Program-made: the position numbers and the translations under genes
From: SIG607 sp045586405
Lineage (GTDB): Bacteria > Bacillota > Clostridia > Oscillospirales > Acutalibacteraceae
NCBI GenBank assembly: GCA_045586405.1
Contig: JAZNAG010000123.1
Coordinates: forward strand, 5,138-69,137
Direction: 5' to 3'
Length of the DNA: 64,000 nucleotides
In this document: positions 15,719 to 24,104 of the stretch, in pieces
Layout of the letters: each line of letters begins with the position of its first letter
How positions within the stretch are numbered: position 1 is the stretch's first letter
Notes under the pieces: generated by a model
The model's database searches: none
Seen by the model: the letters and a program-made list of their open reading frames with translations, nothing else
What the model was told of the DNA's origin: nothing

Positions 15719-17080
15719 TTAACCGAACAGAGCAAGGAGAACACCGGCGGCAATGGCCGAGCCGATAACACCTGCAACGTTGGGGCCCATAGCATGCATA
15801 AGAAGGAAGTTCTTGGGATTTTCTTTTTGTCCGACAGCCTGAGAAACTCTGGCAGCCATAGGAACAGCAGAAACACCTGCAGAACCGATAAGGGGATTTA
15901 TCTTTGTCTTTAAGAAAAGGTTCATAAACTTAGCAAGAAGTACACCGCCTGCAGTACCGAAGCTGAATGCTACTATACCTAAGCACAGAATGTAGAGAGT
16001 TTTTGCAGAAAGGAAGGTCTGTGCAGTAGCGGTAGCACCAACGGTAATGCCAAGGAAAATAGTAACGATGTTCATAAGCTCGTTCTGTGCAGTTTTTGCA
16101 AGTCTTTCTGCAACGCCGCTTTCTTTAATAAGGTTACCAAGCATAAGACAACCAACAAGGGGAGCAGCGGAGGGAACAAGCAGAGCAACGAAAACAGTTA
16201 CAGCGATGGGGAAAATAATCTTTTCTTTTTTAGAAACCTCTCTAAGCGGTTTCATAACTATCATACGCTCTTTCTTGGTGGTAAGAAGCTTCATAATGGG
16301 AGGCTGAATTACCGGAACAAGAGCCATATAAGAGTAAGCGGCAACAGCGATAGGTCCTAAAAGGTGGGGAGCAAGCTTACTTGTTACGAAAATAGCGGTA
16401 GGACCGTCGGCACCGCCGATAATTCCTATAGAACTTGCCTCAAGGGGAGTAAAGCCCAGCCACTGACTTGCGGTAACATAGGTCATAAATATACCAAGCT
16501 GTGCGGCAGCACCGAGAAGAAGACTTTTTGGGTTTGCAATAAGGGGACCAAAGTCGGTCATAGCGCCAACGCCGAGGAATATAAGGCAAGGATAAATACC
16601 AAGCTTTACACCAAGGTATAAGAAGTCCAGAAGACCGCCGGTGTTGGCAAGGACTTCCCAGTTTATATGTCCGCCTGCAAAAATAGCCTCGTGGAACATT
16701 TCAGCGCCGGGAAGGTTGGTAATCAACATACCGAATGCGATAGGAAGAAGCAATAACGGCTCAAAGCCTTTTCCTATAGCAAGATAAAGAAGGACAAAGG
16801 AAATAAGCAACATAATAAGATAGCCGTAGTTTGAAACTATGTTTTCAAAAACATTGCCTTCTCCCGAAGCGCCCTTTGCTAAGTTACCGAAAACAGCGTT
16901 AAAGCCTGTGTCACCGAGGAAATTTTTAATAGCTTCTTCGGGAACGATTTCTACTTCTTCGGTAACCTGATTTTCATTAGTCTGTCCATCTACTGTGTCA
17001 GCAAATACGCTAAAGCCTGTACAGGCAAAGGTAACTGCCAGCAAAACAGCGAGGAAAGACGTTAGTATCTTTTTATTCAT
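15719..17080 (-). CDS. oadB: Na+-translocating decarboxylase beta subunit with signal-like N-terminal extension
   Basis: 453 residues. The membrane core, from about residue 85 onward, has the hallmark GIIGGADGPTAIF loop and a second half typical of OadB/MmdB/GcdB, the subunit that couples carboxybiotin decarboxylation to Na+ export. It has an extra stretch of about 80 residues: a signal-peptide-like start (MNKKILTSFLAVLLAVTFAC...) ending near VFADTVDG, then an acidic segment. The paralogue at 20077-21210 lacks this extension (377 residues). It sits between the biotin carrier and alpha subunit genes of the operon. Confidence 0.92.
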   Translation of the reverse strand: MNKKILTSFLAVLLAVTFACTGFSVFADTVDGQTNENQVTEEVEIVPEEAIKNFLGDTGFNAVFGNLAKGASGEGNVFENIVSNYGYLIMLLISFVLLYLAIGKGFEPLLLLPIAFGMLITNLPGAEMFHEAIFAGGHINWEVLANTGGLLDFLYLGVKLGIYPCLIFLGVGAMTDFGPLIANPKSLLLGAAAQLGIFMTYVTASQWLGFTPLEASSIGIIGGADGPTAIFVTSKLAPHLLGPIAVAAYSYMALVPVIQPPIMKLLTTKKERMIVMKPLREVSKKEKIIFPIAVTVFVALLVPSAAPLVGCLMLGNLIKESGVAERLAKTAQNELMNIVTIFLGITVGATATAQTFLSAKTLYILCLGIVAFSFGTAGGVLLAKFMNLFLKTKINPLIGSAGVSAVPMAARVSQAVGQKENPKNFLLMHAMGPNVAGVIGSAIAAGVLLALFG

Positions 17081-17102
17081 CAGTTTTTCCTCCGAAATAC
17101 TA

Positions 17103-17459
17103 TTAGCCGATTACGCAGAGTAAAGCACCGGTTTCAACAGTAGAACCCTTTTGAACGTTAAGAGAAACGATTTTGCCGTCAACGCCTGCCATAATTTCGT
17201 TTTCCATCTTCATGGCTTCCAAAATCATAAGAACCTGACCGGCTTTAACAGTATCGCCTACATTTACGTTAACGGCAAGAATGTTGCCGGGCATAGGGCT
17301 GTTAACCTGTTCGCCTTCGGAAGCGGCAGGAGCAGGAGTTGCAGCAACGGGAGCAGCAGGAGCAGCAGGAGCAGCAGGAGCAGTAACCTCAGCGCCGTCA
17401 ACAACTTCTAAAGTGATTTCGTACATAGTACCGTTTACATTAACATTATACTTTTTCAT
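17103..17459 (-). CDS. Biotin carboxyl carrier subunit of the decarboxylase
   Basis: 118 residues. A short β-rich start is followed by a proline/alanine linker made of repeated APAAP units (about residues 30-45) and a biotinyl domain with the biotinylation lysine in LEAMKMENEI. The ends of the biotinyl domain are GNILAVNVNVGDTV and ETGALLCVIG. This protein shuttles the carboxyl group between the alpha and beta subunits. The repetitive GCAGGAGCAGCA-type DNA at about 17330-17390 simply encodes the linker. Confidence 0.93.
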   Translation of the reverse strand: MKKYNVNVNGTMYEITLEVVDGAEVTAPAAPAAPAAPVAATPAPAASEGEQVNSPMPGNILAVNVNVGDTVKAGQVLMILEAMKMENEIMAGVDGKIVSLNVQKGSTVETGALLCVIG

Positions 17460-17491
17460 TTTTAGTCAACCTTTCATGTGGTAAGTTTAGT

Positions 17492-17767
17492 TTAAAGTTT
17501 TTTAAATGATAAAATTCTGATGGCACTGACATCAGTTCCAAGTTCCTCAGCAACTGCGGCAGAAACAGCGGCAATAATTTGCTGTCTGTCGGGAATGCTT
17601 TGAGTTTGTGTGGCGTTTGAGGGTGTAGCCTCTGCAACAGGCTGTGCAGACTTCTTTTCAAAGAGCCGTATTATACCGCTGACTACCGTACATACAATTA
17701 TGATGCAAATCAGACCTACAAATACGGTGCCTATGCCCATTAAGCACACAAATACTGTATCGCTCAT
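17492..17767 (-). CDS. Decarboxylase gamma subunit (OadG family)
   Basis: 91 residues. One membrane helix is at about residues 8-32 (GIGTVFVGLICIIIVCTVVSG), followed by a charged and polar tail that includes QQIIAAVSAAVAEELGTD. This is the usual layout of OadG, which anchors the carboxyltransferase to the membrane complex. It is the first gene of the operon, with AGGAGGTT before the start and a likely promoter 70 bases upstream. Confidence 0.85.
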   Translation of the reverse strand: MSDTVFVCLMGIGTVFVGLICIIIVCTVVSGIIRLFEKKSAQPVAEATPSNATQTQSIPDRQQIIAAVSAAVAEELGTDVSAIRILSFKKL

Positions 17768-17838
17768 ACCTTGTAACCTCCTATATATATTAAGTTAAAT
17801 TATATCTTATTAAAAGCAGATCCAAATTAACCCATATT

Positions 17839-17867
17839 ATTATACTAAAAATACCCACAAGAAACAA
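17839..17867 (-). promoter_or_regulatory. Likely promoter of the Na+-decarboxylase operon
   Basis: On the minus strand, TTGTTT (17867-17862) and TATAAT (17844-17839) are separated by 17 bases, about 70 bases upstream of the OadG start. The rest of 17768-18008 is AT-rich with no other gene. Confidence 0.6.
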
Positions 17868-18008
17868 TAGTTATTTTCTCCATAAATATAAATTTATAAA
17901 AGATACTCAAAAATCTCTTCTTAAAACTGTTAATTTATTAACATTTTAACCACTTAATCTTATTTTTCCAATAATACTTTTTCATATACATAAAAAGACG
18001 ACTGAAAA

Positions 18009-19778
18009 TCAGCCGCCTATGATATGCTTTATTAAATTTAAAATAAGACAGAGAGAAATGCCGAAAAACAGGGGAATAAGAACTGAAAGAAGGGTGTCCG
18101 TAAAACTTTTCGTTTCTTTTTTTATTGTCAGTAATGTTGTGGCGCAGGGCCAATGGAAAAGAGTAAAAATGCCCACACTAAGCGCAGTGAAAAAGTCCCA
18201 ACCTGCATATCTTAAAATTTCCGCAAGGGACACCGCTTCAAAGGGGGCAGATAAAGTATACAGTGAAGCGGCAATAGGCAGTACGATTTCATTTGCAGGC
18301 GTACCTAAAATAAAGCTTAAAAGTATAACGCCGTCCATACATAAAAGGCGTCCCAAGGGATCTAAAAAATCAGCACAAAGGCAAAGCAGGGAAGTGTCGC
18401 CAAAGTAAAGGTTTTGCAAAAGCCACAAAACGATACCTGCAGGTGCCGAAACCAGCATGGCTCTGCCTAAAATACGCAGAGTTTTGTCAAAAAACGAGTC
18501 TGCAAGTATCTTCAGTACAGGCGGCCTTTTGTAGTGGGGAAGCTCTATTTTACAGGATACATTTTCACTTTTTAAAAGCTTGTTTAAAATAAAGGTGGCA
18601 AGTAAAGTGACGCCTATAGACAGTATTATAAAAAGGGTAAGAACAAGCGAAACCGTAAAGGAATTGCTGTACCGGTTAAGCATTATGGAAATAAGTAAAA
18701 TTAGCGCGGGAAATCTTCCGTTGCAGGGGATAAAACTGTTTGTAACAGTACCGATTTTTTGAAGCTTTTTTGTGGGCAGTATTTTGCAGCCTGTTGCGCC
18801 CACAGCGTTACAGCCAAGTCCCATACACATAGTAAGCATTTGCTTTCCGTTACTGCCTGCTTTTTTAAAGGGAACATCGCAGTTTATGGCTATTCGGGGT
18901 AAAATACCGCTTTCTTCAAGAAGACTGAACAGCGGAAAAAACAGCGCCATTGGTACAAACATAACCGAAACCACCTGTGACAGAACATTGTATGCGCCGT
19001 CTATCAGCATACCGTATAAAAATTGCGGTGTTTTAAACCATAATAATAATGCAGATAATTTATCACCAAAATAAGAAAGTAAGGTTTCGAGATATTTAGA
19101 GGGTATATTTGCGCCAAATACGGTAAGCCATATTAAAACCGCCAAAAAAAGTAACATAACGGGTATGGCGGTGTATTTACCGCAAATAATTTTATCTATT
19201 TTTTTATCCTGCGCATTTATATCGTCGCCCTTGTATGTTATAAAACTTAGAAGTTCGCTTTTTGTGGCTGTAACTTTACTGTCAAATGTAAGACTTTCGG
19301 TTTTTGCTATTTGCTCTTTAACAGATGTAATATCTTTTCTTGCACAGCAGGAAATAACGGGAATATTAAGAGCACGGCTAAGCCCGTTGGTATCAATTTC
19401 CACGCCCTTTCGATTTGCCTCGTCCTGCATATTGATGCAAAGAATACAGTTTTTGCAAAGTTCTAAAACCTGCAGAGCAAGATGCAGACTTCTACTCATA
19501 TCGGTGGCATCGCAGACAACAAGTACGGCGTCAAAATTTGCAGATAAAAGAAAGTCTTTTGCTATTTTTTCTTCGGGTGATTTAAAATTTAATGAGTATA
19601 TACCGGGAAGGTCTATTATGTCAAAGGAAGAATTTTTATATTTAAAGGTGCCCTTAGCAATACTGACAGTTTTACCTGCCCAGTTACCCGTATGCTGTCT
19701 TTTGCCCGTAAGTTTGTTGAAAAGGGTGCTTTTGCCAACATTTGGATTTCCTATAAGGGCTATTGTATAATGCTTCAT
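18009..19778 (-). CDS. feoB: FeoB-type ferrous iron transporter
   Basis: 589 residues, short for FeoB (commonly 650-800). The N-terminal G domain has GNPNVGKSTLFNKLTG at about 10-25, GNWAGKTVSIAKG (switch I) and DLPGIYSL (G3). A helical region and two Gate modules of membrane helices follow (about 205-580), including FFPLFSLLEESG and CMGLGCNAVGATGCK, the core pore segments. It should import Fe2+ with GTP hydrolysis. No FeoA or FeoC gene is adjacent, and no regulatory site is obvious upstream. Confidence 0.9.
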   Translation of the reverse strand: MKHYTIALIGNPNVGKSTLFNKLTGKRQHTGNWAGKTVSIAKGTFKYKNSSFDIIDLPGIYSLNFKSPEEKIAKDFLLSANFDAVLVVCDATDMSRSLHLALQVLELCKNCILCINMQDEANRKGVEIDTNGLSRALNIPVISCCARKDITSVKEQIAKTESLTFDSKVTATKSELLSFITYKGDDINAQDKKIDKIICGKYTAIPVMLLFLAVLIWLTVFGANIPSKYLETLLSYFGDKLSALLLWFKTPQFLYGMLIDGAYNVLSQVVSVMFVPMALFFPLFSLLEESGILPRIAINCDVPFKKAGSNGKQMLTMCMGLGCNAVGATGCKILPTKKLQKIGTVTNSFIPCNGRFPALILLISIMLNRYSNSFTVSLVLTLFIILSIGVTLLATFILNKLLKSENVSCKIELPHYKRPPVLKILADSFFDKTLRILGRAMLVSAPAGIVLWLLQNLYFGDTSLLCLCADFLDPLGRLLCMDGVILLSFILGTPANEIVLPIAASLYTLSAPFEAVSLAEILRYAGWDFFTALSVGIFTLFHWPCATTLLTIKKETKSFTDTLLSVLIPLFFGISLCLILNLIKHIIGG

Positions 19779-19856
19779 TTTTTCACTCTTTTCTTTGAAT
19801 TTATATGTACTGTTTCTTTATATACTATTCTTTAAAAAGAGTGAGGGTTACAAAAG

Positions 19857-19887
19857 AAAACCGCGAACTCAAGAGAGTTCGCGGTTT
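19857..19887 (-). terminator. Terminator of the uronate operon
   Basis: A 12-bp stem, AACCGCGAACTC with GAGTTCGCGGTT, is followed on the minus strand by TTTTCTTTT. It lies seven bases after the stop of the small gamma-like gene at 19894. Confidence 0.85.
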
Positions 19888-19893
19888 TAAGCC

Positions 19894-20061
19894 TTATTTC
19901 TTTTTGTCGTTTATATTGTTTACTATTTTGTTAAGACCGACTGTAACAAGAATTATAATTCCTATTACTATAAGGATTCCCAGCATACCTTTGCCCATAT
20001 AGGGCAGATAGTTAATAAATTCCTGAGGCTCAAATTTTTCAATTAATTTAGCAAGTAACAT
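19894..20061 (-). CDS. OadG-related small membrane subunit (55 residues)
   Basis: Encodes MLLAKLIEKFEPQEFINYLP, then a glycine-rich helix GMLGILIVIGIIILVTVGLN and a basic end with KIVNNINDKKK. It has one membrane helix and looks like a miniature decarboxylase gamma subunit. AGGGAGGT lies 5-10 bases upstream of the ATG. It begins 16 bases after the second beta-subunit gene and precedes the operon terminator, so it is very likely that protein's partner. Confidence 0.8.
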   Translation of the reverse strand: MLLAKLIEKFEPQEFINYLPYMGKGMLGILIVIGIIILVTVGLNKIVNNINDKKK

Positions 20062-20076
20062 ATATTAGTACCTCCC

Positions 20077-21210
20077 TTAAGAACCCATAAAGAAGTTGAG
20101 AATCAAAGAACCTGCTATAACAGAGGCAATCTGTCCCGAAACATTAACGCCTATTGAATGCATAAGCAGGAAGTTTTGGGGGTCTTCCTTAAGTCCCATT
20201 TTATGAACAATACGTCCGGACATAGGAAAGGCGGAAATACCTGCCGCACCAATCATGGGGTTGATTTTTTCCTTCATAAATAGGTTAAGTACTTTTGCAA
20301 AAAGTACACCACCTGCAGTGTCAACGATAAATGCCACAAGACCAAGACCTAAAATAAGCAGGGTATCAAGTTTTAAGAACTTTTCAGCAACCATCTGTGA
20401 AGCGACGCTTATGCCAAGGAAAATGGTGATAAGGTTTGCAAGTACGTTCTGTGCGGTATCGGAAAGTGAATCAAGTACACCGCATTCTCTTATAAGGTTA
20501 CCGAACATAAGGGAGCCGATAAGAGAAGCAGCAGAGGGAGCGATAATGCAGGAAATAAGAGTAACAACAATGGGGAAAAGGATTTTTGTAGCCTTAGAAA
20601 CATTAGCAGGTTTATAGGGCATACGAATCATACGTTCTTTCTTGGTTGTGAGGGCTCTTATTACAGGGGGCTGAATAATGGGTACAAGCGCCATATAGGA
20701 ATATGCGGCAACCATTATAGCGCCTTGATAATTAGAATTTAGTTTCTGAGAAACAACTATTGATGTAGGGCCGTCGGCAGCACCGATTATTGCTATAGAA
20801 GCAGCATCGTTCTCGCCAAAGAAAATACTTGCAAGGCAGAGGGTAAAGAAAATACCAAACTGCGCGGCGGCGCCAAATACCATAAGCTTAGGGTTAGAAA
20901 GAACGGGTCCGAAGTCTATCATAGCGCCGATGCCGATAAACAGAAGTAAGGGGAATAATTCATTAGAAATACCGGCATTGAAAAGTGTGGTCAGAAATCC
21001 CGGCTCTGCAGCATCGCCTACAGCGGCAGAGTGCGGGAAGTTGACAAGTATGGTACCAAAGCCCATAGGAAGAAGTAGGGTGGGTTCCATTTCCTTTTTA
21101 ATAGCGAGGAACACAAGAGTTCCGCCGATTAGCCACATAACTATTTGCTGCCATGTGATCTGGGAAGCAAATTCCCATAAAAATCCAAAAGTGTTTTGTA
21201 TAAAGTCCAT
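20077..21210 (-). CDS. Second Na+-translocating decarboxylase beta subunit
   Basis: 377 residues, the normal OadB length, with the hallmark AIIGAADGPTSIVV and about nine to eleven membrane segments. It is a paralogue of the protein at 15719-17080 without the signal-like extension. It is co-directional with uxuA and the SDR gene, 18 bases after the latter, and is followed by a gamma-like subunit. No alpha subunit or biotin carrier is encoded here, so it either borrows those from the other operon or works as a Na+ transporter linked to uronate use. Confidence 0.9.
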   Translation of the reverse strand: MDFIQNTFGFLWEFASQITWQQIVMWLIGGTLVFLAIKKEMEPTLLLPMGFGTILVNFPHSAAVGDAAEPGFLTTLFNAGISNELFPLLLFIGIGAMIDFGPVLSNPKLMVFGAAAQFGIFFTLCLASIFFGENDAASIAIIGAADGPTSIVVSQKLNSNYQGAIMVAAYSYMALVPIIQPPVIRALTTKKERMIRMPYKPANVSKATKILFPIVVTLISCIIAPSAASLIGSLMFGNLIRECGVLDSLSDTAQNVLANLITIFLGISVASQMVAEKFLKLDTLLILGLGLVAFIVDTAGGVLFAKVLNLFMKEKINPMIGAAGISAFPMSGRIVHKMGLKEDPQNFLLMHSIGVNVSGQIASVIAGSLILNFFMGS

Positions 21211-21228
21211 CAGTATTTTCTCCTTTGA

Positions 21229-22080
21229 TTATACACCGCTGTACGCAGAGAAACCGCCGTCAACGGGGAGAACAACACCGGTGATAAAGCCTGCGGCTTC
21301 TTCGTTAACAAGGAAAAGAAGACCGCCCTCAAGTTCGCTTGTCTGGCCGAAACGTCCCATAGGGGTAGCAGCAAGAATTTTACCTGTTCTGGCAGTGGGG
21401 GTTCCGTCATCATTCCATAAAAGCTTAGCGTTCTGCTTTGTAGAAAAGAAACCGGGCGCTATAGCGTTTACGCGGATACCCTCTCTTGAAAAATGAACGG
21501 CAAGCCACTGTGTAAAGTTTGAGATAGCGGCTTTAGCGCCTGAGTAAGCAGGTATTTTGGTAAGGGGAGTGTAAGCATTCATTGAAGAAATGTTCAAAAT
21601 GCTGCAACCCTTTCTGCCAAGCATTTGCGCGGCAAAGCACTGTGTAGGAATAAGAGTACCCAGGAAGTTTAGGTTAAATACAAAGCCAACACCTTCGCTG
21701 TCAAGGTCGAAAAAGCTTTTGGTATCGGCGTCAATATCGCCTGCTTCGTAATATTCTTTATCGGTGGTGGCTCTGGGGTTGTTACCGCCTGCACCGTTAA
21801 TAAGGATATCGCAGGGGCCAAGGTCAGCCTCTACCTTTTTTGCAACCTCACTGCAAATTGCCTTGTCAAGAACATTACAGGCATAAGCCTTGGCAATACC
21901 GCCTTCAGTGGTTATTTCGTCGGCAAAGGTTTTTGCGGCTTCTTCGTTGAGGTCGAGAAGGGCTACTTTTGCACCTGCACGGGCAAGAACCTTTGCAAAG
22001 TGGCTGCAAAGCACACCACCTGCGCCGGTTACAACGCAAACCTTACCGCTTAAATCGGTATCAATTACATTTTTAATCAT
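21229..22080 (-). CDS. SDR-family D-mannonate oxidoreductase (UxuB-like)
   Basis: 283 residues of the short-chain dehydrogenase fold. The nucleotide-binding segment is VTGAGGVLCSHFAKVLARAG, where a cysteine replaces the last glycine of the usual TGxxxGxG. NGAGGNNP follows, then the serine in NISSMNAYTP, the catalytic YSGAK, and the late NAIAPGFFSTKQN. SDR proteins beside uxuA usually reduce fructuronate to mannonate with NAD(H). It starts two bases after the uxuA stop. Confidence 0.85.
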   Translation of the reverse strand: MIKNVIDTDLSGKVCVVTGAGGVLCSHFAKVLARAGAKVALLDLNEEAAKTFADEITTEGGIAKAYACNVLDKAICSEVAKKVEADLGPCDILINGAGGNNPRATTDKEYYEAGDIDADTKSFFDLDSEGVGFVFNLNFLGTLIPTQCFAAQMLGRKGCSILNISSMNAYTPLTKIPAYSGAKAAISNFTQWLAVHFSREGIRVNAIAPGFFSTKQNAKLLWNDDGTPTARTGKILAATPMGRFGQTSELEGGLLFLVNEEAAGFITGVVLPVDGGFSAYSGV

Positions 22081-22082
22081 GA

Positions 22083-23135
22083 TTATTTACCTTCCTTTTC
22101 AAATGCTTCAAAAAGACCGTTGATATAAGCGGCGCCGAGAGCTCTGTCATAAAGACCGTAACCGGGTTTTCCTGTTTCGCCCCAAATCATTCTTCCGTGG
22201 TCGGGACGAACATAGCCGTCATAACCGTTTTCGGCAAGAATTTTTACTATACCTCTTATATCAAGCGAACCGCAGGAAGAAAGATGAGCAGTTTCTTCAA
22301 AGGAACCGTCTTTAAAATTCTTTACATTTCTTATATGCATAAATGCAATGCGGTCAGCCTTTACATATTTTTCAACAAGACGGGGAATATCGTTAAAGTT
22401 AGCGCAACCCAGACTGCCTGTGCAAAGACAAAGTGAGTTGGCAGGGCTGTCTACAATAGAAAGCATTCTGTCAAGGTTTTCTTCACAGGTAATAATTCTC
22501 GGTATAGAGAAGATAGAATAAGGCGGATCGTCAGGATGAATAGCCATTCGAACCCCGCATTCTTCTGCAACGGGAATAACCTTTTTCAAGAACTTTTCAA
22601 GGTTTTTCCAAAGACCTTCTTCACCAAGCGCACCGTACTCGGTAATTAAGTCGCGTATCTGTGCCTTTGTGTAACTTGCGTCCCAACCGGGAAGGTTAAT
22701 ATCATCTTTTAAGGGATCAAGACCTTTGAGCTGATCCATATACATAACAAGACTTGTAGAACCGTCTTTAGCCTCTTTATCAAGCTGAGTTCTTGTCCAG
22801 TCAAAAACAGGCATAAAGTTATAGGTAACACATTTTACGCCGTATTTTGCACAGCGACGGATATTTTCACAGTAAACATCAATAAGGCTGTCGGCGGTTT
22901 CTTTGCCAAGCTTTATATCCTCGTGAACAGGAATAGACTCAACAACGTCGAAAACAAGACCATTTTCTTCACAAGCGGTTTTTAATTTTTCAATGCTTTC
23001 TTCAGGCCATACTTTGCCGGGCGCAACATCGTAAACAGCAGATACGATAGAACGCATACCGGGAATCTGAGATATATACTGAAGGGAAACGGGATCGCCT
23101 TCACCATACCAACGAAAAGACATTTTCATATTCAT
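22083..23135 (-). CDS. uxuA: Mannonate dehydratase
   Basis: About 350 residues. The start has the family's MKMSFRWYGEGDPVSLQYI, followed by IPGMRSIVSAVYD. Later motifs are MAIHPDDPPYSIF and the metal-site HIRNVKNF, with VRPDHGRMIWGE near the end. UxuA dehydrates D-mannonate to KDG in glucuronate breakdown. The start is uncertain between ATG 23135 and ATG 23129 (family-like); an in-frame GTG at 23144 overlaps the GAGGTGA ribosome site. It leads an operon with the UxuB-like SDR and a beta/gamma decarboxylase pair. Confidence 0.95.
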   Translation of the reverse strand: MNMKMSFRWYGEGDPVSLQYISQIPGMRSIVSAVYDVAPGKVWPEESIEKLKTACEENGLVFDVVESIPVHEDIKLGKETADSLIDVYCENIRRCAKYGVKCVTYNFMPVFDWTRTQLDKEAKDGSTSLVMYMDQLKGLDPLKDDINLPGWDASYTKAQIRDLITEYGALGEEGLWKNLEKFLKKVIPVAEECGVRMAIHPDDPPYSIFSIPRIITCEENLDRMLSIVDSPANSLCLCTGSLGCANFNDIPRLVEKYVKADRIAFMHIRNVKNFKDGSFEETAHLSSCGSLDIRGIVKILAENGYDGYVRPDHGRMIWGETGKPGYGLYDRALGAAYINGLFEAFEKEGK

Positions 23136-23156
23136 AAAAGTCACCTCTCAACAAAA

Positions 23157-23185
23157 ATTATATCATATAAAAAATGTATTTACAA
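23157..23185 (-). promoter_or_regulatory. Likely promoter of the uronate operon
   Basis: On the minus strand TTGTAA (23185-23180) and TATAAT (23162-23157) are separated by 17 bases, directly upstream of uxuA. Confidence 0.65.
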
Positions 23186-23257
23186 TTGCTTTTTTCACTA
23201 TTTATTCATTGCTTTTTTGAACATTGTGCGTATAAAACCTTTTTTAAAAATAGGGTA

Positions 23258-23286
23258 TTGACAAATTTACCCTTATTAGATATAAT
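23258..23286 (+). promoter_or_regulatory. Promoter of the DUF177-rpmF operon
   Basis: TTGACA (23258-23263) and TATAAT (23281-23286) are separated by 17 bases, a perfect consensus. Confidence 0.88.
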
Positions 23287-23313
23287 ACTATAGCAATGAT
23301 GGGAGGACTGTGT

Positions 23314-23814
23314 GTGATTCTTGACCTGAAGAAACTGTTTGTTACAGAGAATTATACCCTTCCTATCGACTGTTTTATTGATTTTTCCAATGTTGAATAT
23401 ATGGGTGCATATCCGCTCAAAAAGCCTGTAGAAGTAACGGGAAAAATCACTAACAGAGCCGGTCTTATAACCCTTTCGCTTAAAATGGTGTATGTCTTTT
23501 CAGCCCCTTGTGACAGGTGCGGGCTACCAACCGAAACCTGCCATACTGTAGAGTTTGAAAAGTCCTTGGCTCCCGAAATCGCCGGAGATGATAATGACGA
23601 TATCATCATAGTGGAAGACCTAAAGCTTGACCTTGATGAGCTGGTCTACACCGAAATCATCATTTCACTTCCGATGAAACACCTTTGCCGTGAAACCTGT
23701 AAAGGTTTATGTACAGTTTGCGGCAAAAATTTAAACGATGGCAGATGTGACTGTGAAACAAAAACTGTTGATCCACGTTTACAGGCTCTGGCAGATTTAT
23801 TAAAAGAAGATTAA
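23314..23814 (+). CDS. DUF177 / YceD-family protein
   Basis: About 166 residues. The start GTG at 23314 has GGGAGG seven bases before it; the in-frame ATG at 23296 lies upstream of that site. The family cysteine pairs are present: CDRCGLP in the middle, and C-terminal clusters CRETCKGLCTVCG and CDC that probably bind zinc. YceD proteins are encoded next to rpmF in many bacteria and have been linked to rRNA or ribosome maturation. Here, too, rpmF follows after 28 bases. Confidence 0.88.
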   Translation: MILDLKKLFVTENYTLPIDCFIDFSNVEYMGAYPLKKPVEVTGKITNRAGLITLSLKMVYVFSAPCDRCGLPTETCHTVEFEKSLAPEIAGDDNDDIIIVEDLKLDLDELVYTEIIISLPMKHLCRETCKGLCTVCGKNLNDGRCDCETKTVDPRLQALADLLKED

Positions 23815-23842
23815 CTTTTTATTTTAAGGAGTTGTATTTAAA

Positions 23843-24025
23843 ATGGCAGTACCGAAGAGAAAAACATCTAAAGCAAGAAGAGACAAAAGAAGAAATAATT
23901 TATGGAAGATTTCTGCTCCCGCACTTGTTAAATGTCCTCGTTGCGGCGAGTACAAGCGTCCTCATCGCCTTTGTTCTGCTTGCGGTTATTACGGTGACCG
24001 TCAGGTAGTTAAGGTAGAAGACTAA
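23843..24025 (+). CDS. rpmF: 50S ribosomal protein L32
   Basis: 60 residues. The usual start MAVPKRKTSKARRDKRR is followed by the zinc ribbon CPRCGEY and CSACGYY, so this is the Zn-binding (C+) form. AAGGAG precedes the ATG. It lies in the standard YceD-rpmF arrangement. Confidence 0.97.
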   Translation: MAVPKRKTSKARRDKRRNNLWKISAPALVKCPRCGEYKRPHRLCSACGYYGDRQVVKVED

Positions 24026-24104
24026 TTCAAATTCTTTAAGAAAAAGGGGCAGAGGGGAAAGGTTTTCTCTCTGCTTTTTTTTGATAAAAGGCAGGTGAAA
24101 CACA

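Noticed and set aside
17330..17395. Short tandem GCAGGAGCAGCAGG-type repeat
   Set aside because: It encodes the Ala/Pro linker of the biotin carrier protein; it is not a CRISPR or regulatory repeat. No CRISPR array is present in the window.
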